Shown piece by piece: positions 48,801-62,900 of a DNA stretch of 64,000 nucleotides; position 1 is the stretch's first letter, and the number at the start of each line of letters is the position of its first letter. The stretch is from Volvox africanus (Eukaryota; Chlorophyta; Chlorophyceae; Chlamydomonadales; Volvocaceae), in NCBI GenBank assembly GCA_030268105.1, contig BSDZ01000079.1, positions 3,043,501 to 3,107,500 of the forward strand, in the 5' to 3' direction. Both the position numbers and the translations under genes were made by a program. The notes below the pieces were generated by a model. It ran no database searches and was not told the DNA's origin. It was given only the letters and a program-made list of their open reading frames with translations.

Positions 48801-51800
48801 AAGTCGGCGGAGCCATCTGCGCGCGGAAAATGAGGGGGGAGGGAAGGATGTAACGTGCAAGGGCTGGGTGAGGAGGGTGAAAGGAACAATTGAAAGCCGG
48901 GAAAGGAGGATAACGAATGAGGATCAAGCCGGGGTGGCAACGCGGAAGGACGATGGGGGCTGGGCAAGGTCGTGCTGGGTGGGGGCCCCAGGGAGGGAGG
49001 GCGTCTGATTGGGCAGTGGAGCTATCGCCTACCGCGTGGCAACGTTCAAGTCGTTGTCCGGAGAGCTACAAGACACACACAGATACACCTGTAAACAGCT
49101 CCCTCATCGTGCCGTTACCCAGGGGGGTACTCCATGTTGCTTGCTGTCGTGGTGTGGTATGGTGACGTCGCCTTCCCTCCCTCCGCCGCACCCACCCGCG
49201 CTCTGCCATGGTACATCGCCGCTCATTATCCCGCGGTGTTGGCTGCGGCCTCGCGTATTCCCTCTCGGGCTTCACAGATGGCGAACGAGAAGTTCGCCGA
49301 CGTGGTGCTGGAAGCGTACGAGGTGGCCGATGTGGTCTGGGTACAAGACTACCACCTTATGCTCCTGCCCAGCCTGCTCAAGCAGAACGTGCCCAAAGTA
49401 TGTATTCCTGTGTTTTTGTCGCGTGTATAGGCGGGCATATGCACGTGTGTGTATATATGGGTAACCCTTGAGAAAACCGCGCGCAGAAATGCGGGATGGG
49501 GGATTCCCGACCTTGCAGTGGGACGCTGTGGGGCCCATTATGCCCCATTGATGCTTGAGGGCCGACGACGTGAGGTATTATCCCCCGCGTTGACATGGTC
49601 ACGAGTACGTTGTATATCGGTGTTACGAGGATGATGAGGGTATAGTAGGCCTTGTGCAGGTGGGGATTAAAACTCCTTCCAGGAGGAGGTAACACCACTG
49701 GTGTGTTTTACCCCATCCATATCTTCCTCGTGCTCACACTCGTGTTGCCCACTCCGGTTACTGCCGAATGTCGTAACTGTCGTACTGTCGTAGGTCCCTT
49801 TTGGTTACCCATACTGTCGGTCGAACTGCTTTGCTCGTTGCTCAGTATTGCCTTTTGAGGTTTCGGTGGCTCCCCAAATGTCATGTCTCTTCTTGCCCCC
49901 TTCCTCCTCCACCCTGTCCCCATGCACACCCGCAGATGAAGGTTGGCTTCTTCCTTCACACCCCCTTCCCTTCCTCAGAAATGTACCGCACCTTGCCTGT
50001 TCGCGAGGAGGTGAGAGGCGGTTGGGGTATCGCTAGCCCTAAGAACCGACCAGGTCACCGGTGTGAGATGAGGGGTGTCGGGGGAGGCTTACTGAGGTCT
50101 GGGTCGGGCCGTGGGCCCAACATGAGAGTAAGATGAATTTGAGTTGTGAGAGCATACCACCTCCACCTGCCCGCCATCGCCGCCTGTAGCACTCTTCGTT
50201 TTTTATAATGTCCCACCATGATCTGTCGCACTTCCTGTTATCTCTCTCTCTCTCTCTTCCTTACTTTTTCTCTCTCTTTGCCTGCTTATCTGTCTCTCTC
50301 CCGCCCCCCCTTTCTCTCTCTCTCTCTCTGCTTCCTTGTTACCCTCTCCCTTCCCTGCCTTCCTCTTCTGTTTCCTCGGTTTCTGCGTTCTCCACCCCCT
50401 CCACGCTCACTGCTGCTCCGCCCATCTCAAACAGTCAATTACTTCCTAAGCGGTCTTCGCGCCCTTCAGGTCCTCAGAGCCGTCTTGGCGGCTGACCTGG
50501 TGGGATTCCACACCTACGACTACGCGCGCCACTTCATCTCCTCGTGTACCCGCATACTGGGGTTGGAGGGCACCCCCGAGGGTACGCACACACGCTGCAC
50601 GCATGTGTGTGTGTATGTGTACATGCATGTGCCTGGGTAGAGCCTGGGTAGAGCCTGGGCATGCAGGAGGAAGCTTCGTGGCGGTTGGGGAAGCAGAGGG
50701 CTTGTGGACGGGATCCTCATCAAGGTGACGAGCCTGGGGAAGCGGGAGGGAGGGAGTGCGCGTGGCAAAGTGGGTCCTGAAACGAAGCCGGCCGAACCCC
50801 CACCCCCCCGGCCTCTTTACCCGCCACCAGGGCTAGCCGCAGGACCTGATTTAGTCCTCGGACCCTCACCTGCTTTCCGCGGTTGCTGGTTGGAATTTCG
50901 CCTCAGCCCTCAATCTGCTCTAGGCGTTAACATCCACCCCCTAGGTTGGTATGCTGATACTAGTCTTACCTTCCTCCCTCCCCTCAACCCCTTACCGACG
51001 CCACCCGGACTGGCTCTGCCGGGCCTCAGGCGTGGAGAACAACGGCGTGCTCACACGGGTGGGCACCTTCCCCATCGGGATAGACCCGGAGCGCTTCACG
51101 CGGGCGCTCGAGAGCGAGGAGGTCCAGAGCCAGACGGCCAAGCTGCTCAACAGATACGCGGGTCGTAAGGTGGGGGTGGGGTGTGGAAAGGAAGCGTGTA
51201 ATTGCTCCAAATGTCAAGTTCCGAAGTAAACGAATAATTAAGAAGTGTGGTGCATTCTCAATCCTCTCGAAGTAGAGGTTCCTAAAACCAAGAGGGTGAG
51301 GCGCGGGAGCCGCTTCGTGGGGGATCGATCAAGTTAGCAGGTAAGTGGTTGAACGTATGCAGTGACACGGGTACGGGTGTGTCCCTTTATCTAGCTTGTC
51401 CTTTCCTGGAGCTACTGGGTTGCCAACGAGCGTTGCGAGTCCGTAACCCAATGACAGACTGACGATGTGGATCACCGCCCTCCTTCCGCCTCGTCCCGCC
51501 TCCCGTCCCTCCTATTCCCATCCCTCTTCCCGCCTCCTCCTCCTCCCTCTTCCCGCCTCCTCCCGCCTCTTCCCGCCTCCTCTCTCCTTCTCCCGCCTCC
51601 TACTCCCATCCCTCCTCCCGCGTCTTCCCGCCTCTTCCCGTCTCCACTCTCCTCATTCCTTCTCACCCTCTCCGGGCGTTGGCGCCTGCGGCCGCGGGCG
51701 CTGCGTGCTGTGTTCCTGCTGTCATACCCAGATAATGCTGGGGGTCGACCGTCTGGATATGGTTAAGGGCATTCCTCAGAAGCTGCTTGCGTACGAGAAG

Positions 51801-54800
51801 TTCCTGGAGGAGCATCCGGAGTGGCGGGACAAGGTGGGGACCGGAGGGTAGGGGGGGCGACATGAGCGTAGGTCTCTGATGCAGAGTGCAGTAGTGAGGT
51901 AGGGGGGTCGGGGGTAGGTGCGCCTCCCTCCCCTCCTCCCTCCCCTCCACCCTCCCCTCCTCCTTCCCCTCCTCCTTCCCCTCCTCCTTCCCCTCCTGGA
52001 TTATTGGGTTGGAGCTGTGTTGGGATGTGATTTCTGAACACCCACGAGTGTGGCGTCTACGGAATCTTGTTTCTGCAGGTGCTTTTGGTGCAGATCGCCG
52101 TACCGTCACGTACGGATGTCCCTGAGTACCAGAAGCTGCGCAGGTAAGGCTTGGGATGTTGTGCGTTGCGGAGCAGTGCTGCTGATCGCAATGGCCAGAG
52201 GACTGGAAGCCGAGAGCGGAGGATCACCCAGCAGCCAACCCTCACAATGGCTGCATTTATTGATCCCGCGGCAGTGCACGCTCATTGTGTCCCTTAGGGG
52301 GTGGGGGAGCCGTAGGCCCGGGGGGCCTTATCATCCCCGAGGGCCTTATAATAGCCTAGATATTACATTAGGTGATAAATTCTTTGCTTGCGCTGAAAAT
52401 AATATGGGGCTAGATATTGACAGTTTAGTTTACGATTTTCCGCAGAAGCTCAGATTTGAAGCTGCCCCTTCGCACCGAATCCTGATCCTCATCATCATGT
52501 CGTCACTCCCTGTGTGACGACGCCCTATTCGAGCCAAACCTCCCATGTCGTACCCGAATCTCCAACCCGCAGCATGGTCCACGAGATTGTCGGCCGTATC
52601 AACGGCCAGTACGGCACCCTGACGTATGTACCCATCTACCACCTGGACACCTCCTTGTCCTTCACGGAGCTGTGTGCGCTGTACGCCGTCACGGATGTGG
52701 CCATGGTTACGTCACTGAGGGACGGAATGAACCTGGTGCGTGAGGTTTCGGTTTTAGTGTGTGTTTGGCCAACCAAGGTGGTGGGCTTTGGGCTGAAGGG
52801 GGCGGGAGAGGGTTTGCATGTTGCCTGTTGCGCCCTCAAGCTTGGCAAAGGTAAGAGGAGGGGCGGAAAAGTGCGGGTGGGTCACCTCCAGCCTCGAGCG
52901 GGATTCGGAGCGGGATTCGGAGCGAAGGCTACCGTTTCCTCGAGCACCCGCGACTTGGTTAGCAGTTCAAGGTTAGGTAATGTAACCTTGGCTCCTCAGG
53001 TAAGCTACGAGTACGTGGCTTGCCAGTCGGACAACGCGGGCGTGCTGGTGCTGTCCGAGTTCGCGGGTGCGGCGCAGGTGAGGAAGCAAAGGGCGGGATG
53101 CAGAGGGCGGGCGCTACCAATGATCAGGGGGCGTCACGAGGGTGAGGGCTCCAGCCGGCTGTACGAGCCGCACTGTCTTGCCTCCGTGCTGCCCTCCCTC
53201 GCCCTCCGGCACACATGGCACATACGGTACCGCGTCCCTCCACCCCACTTGTACGTCGTGACCTGTGTAATGCCAGCGTGCACGAACAAGCCCGGAAGAG
53301 GACGCACCTGTCCCGCAGCAGCTTCCTCCATAACGCTTAACCCTGCTTGCCTTTGTGATCAGTTTGAGATGGATGCCCCTCGTCGGTACATCATATGAGG
53401 CCCCGCCTCCTCCCCGCAGTTCCCCTCCTGTACCCTCTGCTCTACTTAACCCCTGTTGCGTGTGCCCCTAATCAAAACAAATCCCCGGCTGCAGAGCCTG
53501 GGTGCCGGTGCGCTGCTGGTCAACCCCTGGAACATCTCCGACATGTCACAGGCCATCTACGACGCGCTCTCCATGAGCGAGGAGGAGCGCCGAGAGCGAC
53601 ACCGGCAAAATTACATGCACGTGCAGGTAAAGGGGCGTGCAGGTAAAGGGGCGTGCAGGGGACTTGGCACGTGCGTCAGAAGACTTGCGTGTGGACGCAG
53701 AAGGAGGGTGCGCTGCATATGAAGTTTAAGCCATGGCTGGGTGGCCAGGGCACGCCGTTCGTATGATCCTTGCCGGCGCGCTCAATGCCTCCCCCCCCCC
53801 GGTCCTCCACCTGCTGCTCACTAGGCTAGTTGATGGTTTCTTGTCGCTCATGCTCTCACGGTCATCGTCCTCGCGAAGACCCTGACGTTCCCCTTCCCCG
53901 GCCCCACAGACCCATACGGCCCAGCACTGGGCCGATACCTTCATCACGGAGCTGAATGACACCCACATCGAGGCCGACCTGCGGATGAGGCACACACCGC
54001 CGCCGGTGAGGGAGAAGGGGTCCGTGCATAGCTGGATGGGGCTGCATGGGCTCGAGGGGGGGGTGTCTGGAGGAAAGAGGAGGCATGCCCGTGAGGTAGG
54101 GTATACAGCACGGGGCATAGGGGTCTATGGGAGGCAAACTGGCCATCCCTTACACCCAGCCTAGATCCCTGAATCCCAACACACCCACCCAGCCCTGTCC
54201 TTATGCACCCCTTTCTACGCGCTTCTGGTGCATGCGGTCGTACCCGGAATACCCTTACTCGTCTTCCTGCCCATATGCCTTGGAAGCCCTCCCACTCCCG
54301 CTCCCACTCCCACTCCCACTCCCACTCCCACTCCCACTCCCACTCCCACTTCCACTCCCTACAGCTGGACGTCCAGGAGGTGGTTCGGGCCTACCAGTGC
54401 AGCAAGCGGCGGCTCGTCGTACTGGGTTACAACGCCACCCTCACCACCAGCGTGGAGGCACCTAGGTAGGGGGGGATCTATACCAGTGGAGGCGGTGTTT
54501 GTGTATGTGCGTGTGAGAGGGAGTCTGCGTGTTTGTCTGTGTGTCTCTCAGAACTTAGCCACCCGTGTCTGTCAAAGCTGCGTGCCACCCTTTCTACCGC
54601 TTATACATGCGGATGGAAAACTATAAGATAATTTTCTTTGATAACGCCGTGGAGGAAGGGTGCGACGGGCGACCCCAAACCATGTCATAGTGCTGCCTGC
54701 AGAAGGGTGTTCTGCGAGTAAGTGTACAAGGCATCAGGTGGACGCACCCGCACCTTTTCCCATCCGCTGTTTGCCGCACCATCAATTGTGACCCCGCACA

Positions 54801-56871
54801 CTCCCTTGACCCGCACTTCTTGCAGATTGCCCAAGCGGCAGTTCGAGCAGGTGAAGGCGCTGGCCAAGGTCAACCCGAGGGTTATGCAGTCCGTCTGCGA
54901 GCTGTGCACGGTGAGAGCAAATCCCTCCATCACACATGTCCGCCATGTACGGCATCGGAAGCTCGAAACCCGAATATCGTTTGTGAATCAAATTCTCTAA
55001 AAAATATTTCTGAAGTATTTTAAAGATGATGTGACTACCTCAGCTGCTATTGACAAACTGGTTCCACAGCTTATTCATAATTTTTCTAACAGAGCGTCTA
55101 TGATATTTATATGCAAAAGATCCTTCTCATGGTAGAACTGCAATTATCTATGATTATATATGATCTGTTTCGAGCATATTGCCATTTTAGTGAGGGACAA
55201 AAAGATACCGCTTATCGATATTATTAGAGATAAATCTACCGGTTTCTTGTCTTTGGGTTTTTTGCCACAGAAGTTAATAAATTCTGTGCTAGAAAACGTG
55301 GGTAAAAATATATTGAAATAGAGATACTAGAATTATCTTTGCGTTCCTTGCTCTTTTGGCGTCATTTAGGCCTACTTAACATGCAAGGTAAAACTTGTAC
55401 AAGACGAGGTTTCAGTTTTGAGGATTTAACTTTGTTATTCTCCTCTACTAATATTTATCTAATTAAACCGCTTACTTCCTATGGATAAATTTTAGTTATT
55501 TAATGTTTAAATTGATGGAATTAACCCGCAAGTCTGGTTCAACAATTGTTGGAAGAAAAAGCCAATTTAAAGACTCTTAAGCATGTAGAAACATGCGGTG
55601 TACTTATTCATGTAATAGATGCAAATTATATCGGTTCTTCCTTTGGTCGGCTTCATGGGTCCACGGGTATAGTGCTGCTTCTAGTGACAGCTCGATGCCG
55701 TGTTCCCACCGCATCCGCGTGAAGGTGTGCCTGGTCGAGAATGACGTACCCCCGTGCACTCCATCCTGCTCACAGCCTTCCAGATCCCAGCATCAAAACG
55801 TAGTGTTTTTCTGGTTTGCTCGTGTCCAGGGTCTAGTTAAACGTATCTACCCCACTCCACCCAGGGGCGGATTCGCGGTGCGGCTAACCCACTTTCCCCG
55901 AGCCTTCTTGCCTTCAGGACCCCGCCAACGTGGTGGTCATTTTTAGCGGCTCTGAAACTACCAAACTGGACGAGATCTTCGGACACCTGCCCGTGTGGTT
56001 GGCGGCAGAGAACGGAGTCTACGTGCGTCCGCCGGCGGCGAACGGTAACGCCGGCAGTGCAGGGGCGGGCCGGCAAGGCGGAAGTGGCGGACCCGGATGT
56101 TCTCAGGCACAGGTGGGTGCAGCTCTGACGTAGCGGATCAGGGTTGGGGATGGGGCCAATTCGAGATCGAGTTGAAGGTCAGGGGGGGGGAAGAGCGAAG
56201 GCGGGCCTCATCGGCGGTCGGGTTTGCTGTTGCGCCTGAGGAAGTGGGCGACTAGATGACGTGGTGAATTGAGGCATGGGGATAGTCATGCAGCAGGTGT
56301 GATGCTGCAATTTTGTAAATGCACTGGGAAGCACTGGCAGGCAGGGGGGGGCCCGCCGCGGAGGCACCGGGAAGGCACGGGGGGGGGCCAGTGGCATATA
56401 ATCCATCCCGGTCGGACAGGCAATAGGCGCGAGTGTTGCATTCTGCAGGGTCTATAGTGTCCTGCAATGTAGAAGCTGTTGTTCCCGGGACTGAGCCCCT
56501 CGTATTCCTTCTTTCCATATGCCCTAACACCCGCACGCAGCTATTCCCACACCGTCCTCCTCCAACTCCGCCTCCTCCTCCTTCTCCTCACCCTCGTCCC
56601 CACAGGCTCCAGCCGAGCCGTCGGCCTCCCCCCAGTGGAAGTGCGTATTCGACCAGGTGCATTGCGAATGGATGGAGAGCGTGCAGTTGGTCTTCGACTA
56701 CTTCTGCGAACGCACCCCGAGATCCTTTGTAGAGGCGCGGGAGACCAGCCTGGTGTGGAACTACAAGTACGCGGGTGAGCGGCTCAGGAGGGCGAGCGAG
56801 AGGTCGGGCGAGCGTTGGACTGAGCGATCAGGATGAGTGTGTCCATGTACGTTTGCGCCTCCGTCTCTATA

Positions 56872-56956
<85 letters not shown>

Positions 56957-59900
56957 GTATGTATATGTATGTATATGTATGTATGTATATGTGTATGTAG
57001 TATCTCTGGGCACCGCATACTTAGGTATTTAACTGGAACTTGTGTGGCGTGTGATGTAATGTGGTGTGTGTGTGTGAGTCCTAGCCATTCCTGCCACGTT
57101 ACAACGACATACGTACAACATGCGCTCCTTCCCCCCTGCCTCCAGACATGGAGTTCGGCCGCATCCAGGCCCGCGATCTGCTGCAGCACTTGTGGACCGG
57201 ACCCATCAGCAACGCCCCTGTCGAGATCATCCAGGGGGGCAAGAGTGTGGAGGTGAGCGACGGTGAGGCTGGGCATGCGGCTGCTGCTGCGGCTATGAGG
57301 AGGGTAGGGTAGCGATGACGGCCCCGATAGCCCGTGATAAGCGGGAAGAGCCAACAGGGTTTCTCGGAAGCTAATCTGCGGTTACGTGATGTTTCGGCCG
57401 GCCTCTCTGCAGGTGCGCCCCGTGGGAGTAACAAAGGGCCTGGCCATGCAGCGGCTGGTGGGGTTGATTGCTGCAGAGGGCGGGATTGAGGCAGCGGCCT
57501 TCGACATGGTGCTGTGTATCGGTCACCTGCTGGGTCGCGACGAGAACCTCTTCTCGCTGTTCGAGGGCGCGCGCATCGATGGGGCTGCACCCGTGCACAA
57601 CAGTCGCTCCGAGCGCTTCGCTGCCGCCAATGCCGCTGCAGCGGCGGCAGCCGCCGCTGGTCAGACGGGACAGGACGTGTTGCTCCCGGCGACGGTGCGG
57701 ACACGCGTTGGCGCCGTGGGGCTCGGGACGTTGGGGCCTCCGCAGGCAGTACATCACGTCCGCAGCAGCAGCACGGGGGGCCTTCAGGGGACTGTGGAGG
57801 AACTGCAGTCGGGTCGGCTGGCCGGAAGCAGCGGGACAGCTGCAGCTGCGGCGGCTGGCGGCAGTGGCAGCGGTAGTGGCGCGTCGGGTGGGGCTGCAGG
57901 GTCCTCTTCTGCCGCCGCTGCGGGTTGGCAACCGCCGTCACAGCAGCAGCTGCAGAACCCTAAGGTGACGTGACTGTTCGAGTCGGATACATCTGGATGG
58001 GAAAAGTCATTACGGGCTTGTGAGATTAGCAAAGCAGAACGCAAGCAGTGACGTACGGATACATTATGCAAAAGAACAGAAGGCAGTTCGGTTGCCGTGC
58101 CGAAGCTTTGGCGGACGGTATCGCGGTCTACCGGCTCACTCACACCTTCATGGCCACGCCTTGTCACCATCGCTACTCTCATCGCTACCATCGCTACTCT
58201 CCCTCTCCCTCTCCCTCTCCCTCTCCCCCTCCCTCTCCCTCTCCCTCTCCCTCTCCCTCTCCCTCTCCCTCTCCCTCTCCCTCTCCCTCTCCCTCTCCCT
58301 CTCCCTCTCCCTCTCCCTCTCCCTCTCCCTCTCCCTCTCCCTCTCCCTCTCCCTCTCCCTCTCCCTCTCCCTCTCCCTCTCCCTCTCCCTCTCCCTCTCC
58401 CTCTCCCTCTCCCTCTCCCTCTCCCTCTCCCTCTCCCTCTCCCTCTCCCTCTCCCTCTCCCTCTCCCTCTCCCTCTCCCTCTCCCTCTCCCTCTCCCTCT
58501 CCCTCTCCCTCTCCCTCTCCCTCTCCCTCTCCCTCTCCCTCTCCCTCTCCCTCTCCCTCTCCCTCTCCCTCTCCCTCTCCCTCTCCCTCTCCCTCTCCCT
58601 CTCCCTCTCCCTCTCCCTCTCCCTCTCCCTCTCCCTCTCCCTCTCCCTCTCCCTCTCCCTCTCCCTCTCCCTCTCCCTCTCCCTCTCCCTCTCCCTCTCC
58701 CTCTCCCTCTCCCTCTCCCTCTCCCTCTCCCTCTCCCTCTCCCTCTCCCTCTCCCTCTCCCTCTCCCTCTCCCTCTCCCTCTCCCTCTCCCTCTCCCTCT
58801 CCCTCTCCCTCTCCCTCTCCCTCTCCCTCTCCCTCTCCCTCTCCCTCTCCCTCTCCCTCTCCCTCTCCCTCTCCCTCTCCCTCTCCCTCTCCCTCTCCCT
58901 CTCCCTCTCCCTCTCCCTCTCCCTCTCCCTCTCCCTCTCCCTCTCCCTCTCCCTCTCCCTCTCCCTCTCCCTCTCCCTCTCCCTCTCCCTCTCCCTCTCC
59001 CTCTCCCTCTCCCTCTCCCTCTCCCTCTCCCTCTCCCTCTCCCTCTCCCTCTCCCTCTCCCCAGTGTGGGGTTCAGCATTCGGCTTGGAAAGCGTCCTGC
59101 CTTTCACTCGATCTAAAGCACATGCGCTCCCTTTCGACCTCCTCTGCCCCCAGGCTTCCTCGGGCATTACTCAGGCACTATCCAGGACTCAGGCCAGCAG
59201 CCCCTTCCTGGCCCAGAGCGCCACCCCGCTGCCCCAGAGTAACTCTCCCAGGGATCAGACGCTGGTGCCCATGGCGGCAGCGGGCTCGTCAGCAGCCTCG
59301 TTACTGGCACCGCAAGCAGCAGGGGCGGTGATGTCGGGCAGCACAGCGGCGGCCCCTGCCGGCCCGCCAGCTCTCGCATATACGGTACCACCGACCCGGA
59401 GTCATGGCCACCTGCACGCGCAGCATCACGCACATGGTGCACATCCCAACCGTGCGGGTCTTGGAGTGGTTCCGGGCCACCACCACGGGCCCGGGGCACA
59501 GACGGCTGTGCTGCCACACGCGGGAATCTTGTCGCGCAGCGCCAGCGGCGGTGGGGCAGCCCCGGGAGGTTCTGCCGCTGCCACTCAAACGGGGGCCGTT
59601 GCAGGGGTCGCCGACAGCGCGGGCGGTCCAGGTGGTGGTGCAGTGCTTCCTGGCGCAGGCGGCTCGATGCCAGGTGGGGTTAGGGCCGCGGGTTTTGGAG
59701 GACTGTACGGTGCGGTTCGGTTTGGGGGATTGTGTGTGTGTGTGAGAGAGAGAGAGAGAATCAGCGATGTAGCGAATCCGGCGGTAATGCAATGCCGTTT
59801 TAACCATTCCACAGGTATGTCGGGTTGACTAGCGTTTGGAAAGTACCTCCGGTGCTCCGGTGCCTGGTCCACGTTTCCAGAGTGCGTTAGAGAAAGAGGG

Positions 59901-62900
59901 GGGAGAGAGAGCGCACGTGTGAGCGCTTGTGTGCAAGTGCAAATGCGATTGCCTGTCGCCCTGTCAACACATGCTTATCGCATACGCCTTACCGCAGCAC
60001 ACGTCGCTTGACGGCTTTGTGATTAGATTATAACACGTTTTTGGATATCTTCCTCAAAGGCTGTACTCTGATATTTTTTACACCTGATCCCGACCCCCAC
60101 CCCGACCCTCATGGCACACGTCACAGCGGTCATCCGTAAGGGACCTGGCACCGGTGCTTTCGGTGCGGCCTCCTTAGCCGGCAGCAGTGGCCACAGCCAT
60201 CATGGTCACCGGCCGCTGCAAACCCACTCCATGGACCGGTTGGATATGACGGTGCGGGTGGTGGCGGCGGCAGGGGCGGCGGCTGCTTCGGGGAACAGCA
60301 CCGTGGCGGACAGGGTGAGTGCTGAGTCCAGGGCAGGCGGGCAAATGGGCAGAGTTGCTAGGTGTGGAAACGGGATACAGTAGTATGAGGGGCAACAGAT
60401 GGGATGTCGGAGGCTATAGCCGGTTATCCTGCTGGGTGAACGAGTGGGGGATGCTCTGAAGGTAGGGAGGGACAGGGAGGGACAGGGAGGGATAGGGAGG
60501 GGCAGGGAGGGACAGGGAGGAGCAGGGAGGGACAGGGAGGGACAGGGAGGGACAGGGAGGAGCAGGGAGGGACAGGGAGGGACAGGGAGGGACAGGGAGG
60601 GACAGGGAGGGACAGGCAGGGACAGGCAGGGGCAGGGAGGGGCAGGGAGGGGCAGGGAGGGACAGGCAGGGACAGGGAGGAGCAGGGAGGAGCTGGGAGG
60701 GACAAGGAGGGACAGGGAGGGGCAGGGAGGGGCAGGGAGGGACAAGGAGGGACAGGGAGGGACTAAAAGAGATAACACTGTCCTCAAATAGCAGTCGATC
60801 CTCCAGCTGCCTTCTCGCTTGTTCCTCCCCGCCATACCTAGTACTTACGCCTTCCGTACTTCTCGCACATTCACGACCCTCAGCCCTCCTTTTGCCTGTA
60901 TCCGATCGCCCGCTGACGATCGCGTGTTGGGCTCCGAGCATCTCCCTTCAGCCTGACGTGGCTGTTTCAGTTTGAACTCTGTTTCTTTTTGTCGTCTCCT
61001 CGTACCCGCGCCCGTTCCCGTACCCGTACCGGCACCCGTACCGGCACCCGTACCCTTCACCCGCGCCTCACAGCTGGCCGGCATCTTTCCACCCAAGTAC
61101 CTGTATACTTGCACGGTGGGGCGCAACCGCAGCAAGGCGCGGTACGCCCTTGCCACCAGCGCAGAGGTGGGGGACCTCCTGGATGCCATTGTGCAGCAGG
61201 TGAGAAGCGGCAGTCGAGAGGGGGATATGACGCGCAATGGAAGGCCGAAAACGGACTGAGGAGCGGGGAAGTGGGCCGAGGCGAGGGAAAAACACACACA
61301 AAGTGGTGCTCGTGCGTGTCCTTATCCGATCTAAGAGGATGAATGGTTGCTCAGGACAGCTCCACAGGTTGAAAAGGGCATTACGTGTCCCCTTCCTCCC
61401 ACTGTCCCCTTTCTCCCACTGTCCCCTTCCTCCCACTGTCCCCTCCCTCCCATAGCCAACACACATCGCCATCAGCCAGGTGGATTTGTGTGGCCGTGTT
61501 GTGTATCGGCGCCGCTCCTTTCCTTAGGACGCCGATCCTCGCCCTTCCTTTCACGTCCTCTTCTCAAATTCGCTCCCTCGCCGGCATGCAGGGTATCTAC
61601 CACCGCCCCCGCGCGGCGGCGTGCGCCTCCTCAGCCCCCGCGGAGTTCAGCCTGGGCGGTCTGGGGCTGCAAGGGGCCCGCCTGGAGTCTGTCTCCTCCG
61701 CAGATGCCTTGTCCGACTCTATGCTGACCTCGTTAGTGGGGGCCCAGGCGGCGGGCATGGCTGTGGCTGGTATGAGGGGCTTTAGGTGAGGCCGTGGGGC
61801 GAAGCCTCGGACTGCCGCACCAGACAGCTTTGCCCCTTGCTCAAGCAAACATACGCATGGACGTACAAAAGACATGCACACATACTAAGCCATGTGTTCC
61901 CCCCTGCGCTGTGGTTCGGATCAGTCAGGATGGCCCCCGGTTCTTGTCCTCTCAGGGCAAGTGAACCACAGTGTAGCACCCAAATACACATACATATATA
62001 CATACACAACACACGTATGCATATGTGCACCACATTCATGCACAAAACAACACGCGGAGGTCATTTTCACTCCATGAGTTAAAAATGTCACACTTCACAC
62101 TTTGGCTCTCCCCGTTCCCCACATACACACCTTTCGATGGTCAGTCTTCAAATGACGACCACCATAGAGCTAGTGTTCGTACGGCATGACGTAATTGATT
62201 TCCAATTCTTGTTATTGCCACCCGCCATCCACATGGACTGACCTTCTCCAGGGAGGGCGATCGCCTCGCGGGGATGTCTTTACCATTAGATGAGTCGTGC
62301 TCGATGCCGCAGTCTCCCAGCGACGGGTGTGCAACAGCTGCCGGCCCCGGGGTTAGCTCCAGGGGTGGGACCGGTCCCAGCAATGCGCCGCCACACCTGG
62401 CTTCCCTGGGACACCTTCCCTCTTCCCAACATTACTCTTTCCACCACCATCACCACGGCGTTCACGGCCACAACCACCATCACAACCACCACCACAACCA
62501 CCGGCAAGCCCAGCCACAAACACGTCAGGCGCAGTCCTCGGGACAGCAACCAATGGCACAATCACCGCTGCAGCAGCAGCAGCAGAGTTTCGGGGCTTCG
62601 GATCTGTGGAACAACTTCGAGAGTCGTCTGTCTGTGTCGAACGTCGGCTTCCCTGGAGATCATCTAGGTGGTGGCGCCACGGACGCCACGGATGCCGCGG
62701 GTAGCTTTGGCAGCGGCTCCGAGCACCCGTTCATCTCGGCTTCGATTGGACCATCGTCCCTGAGGCATCAGCCCATGTTGGGGTCCCAGTTGCTTCTCGG
62801 CGCTGCTGATGCCCAGCTGCTGCAGCGGCAGTCGCAACAGCAGACCGGAGGGCCCCAGAGCGGGACCATGCCGTCTCCGTTTAAGGCGTCGGACGCGCTC

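Noticed and set aside
57784..59828. ORFs of 300-600 aa made of Arg-Glu, Gly-Arg, Ser-Leu, Pro-Ser or Pro-Leu dipeptides
   Set aside because: They are translations of the (CCCTCT)n array in all frames. Only 59154-59673 within one of them is a real TPS1 exon.
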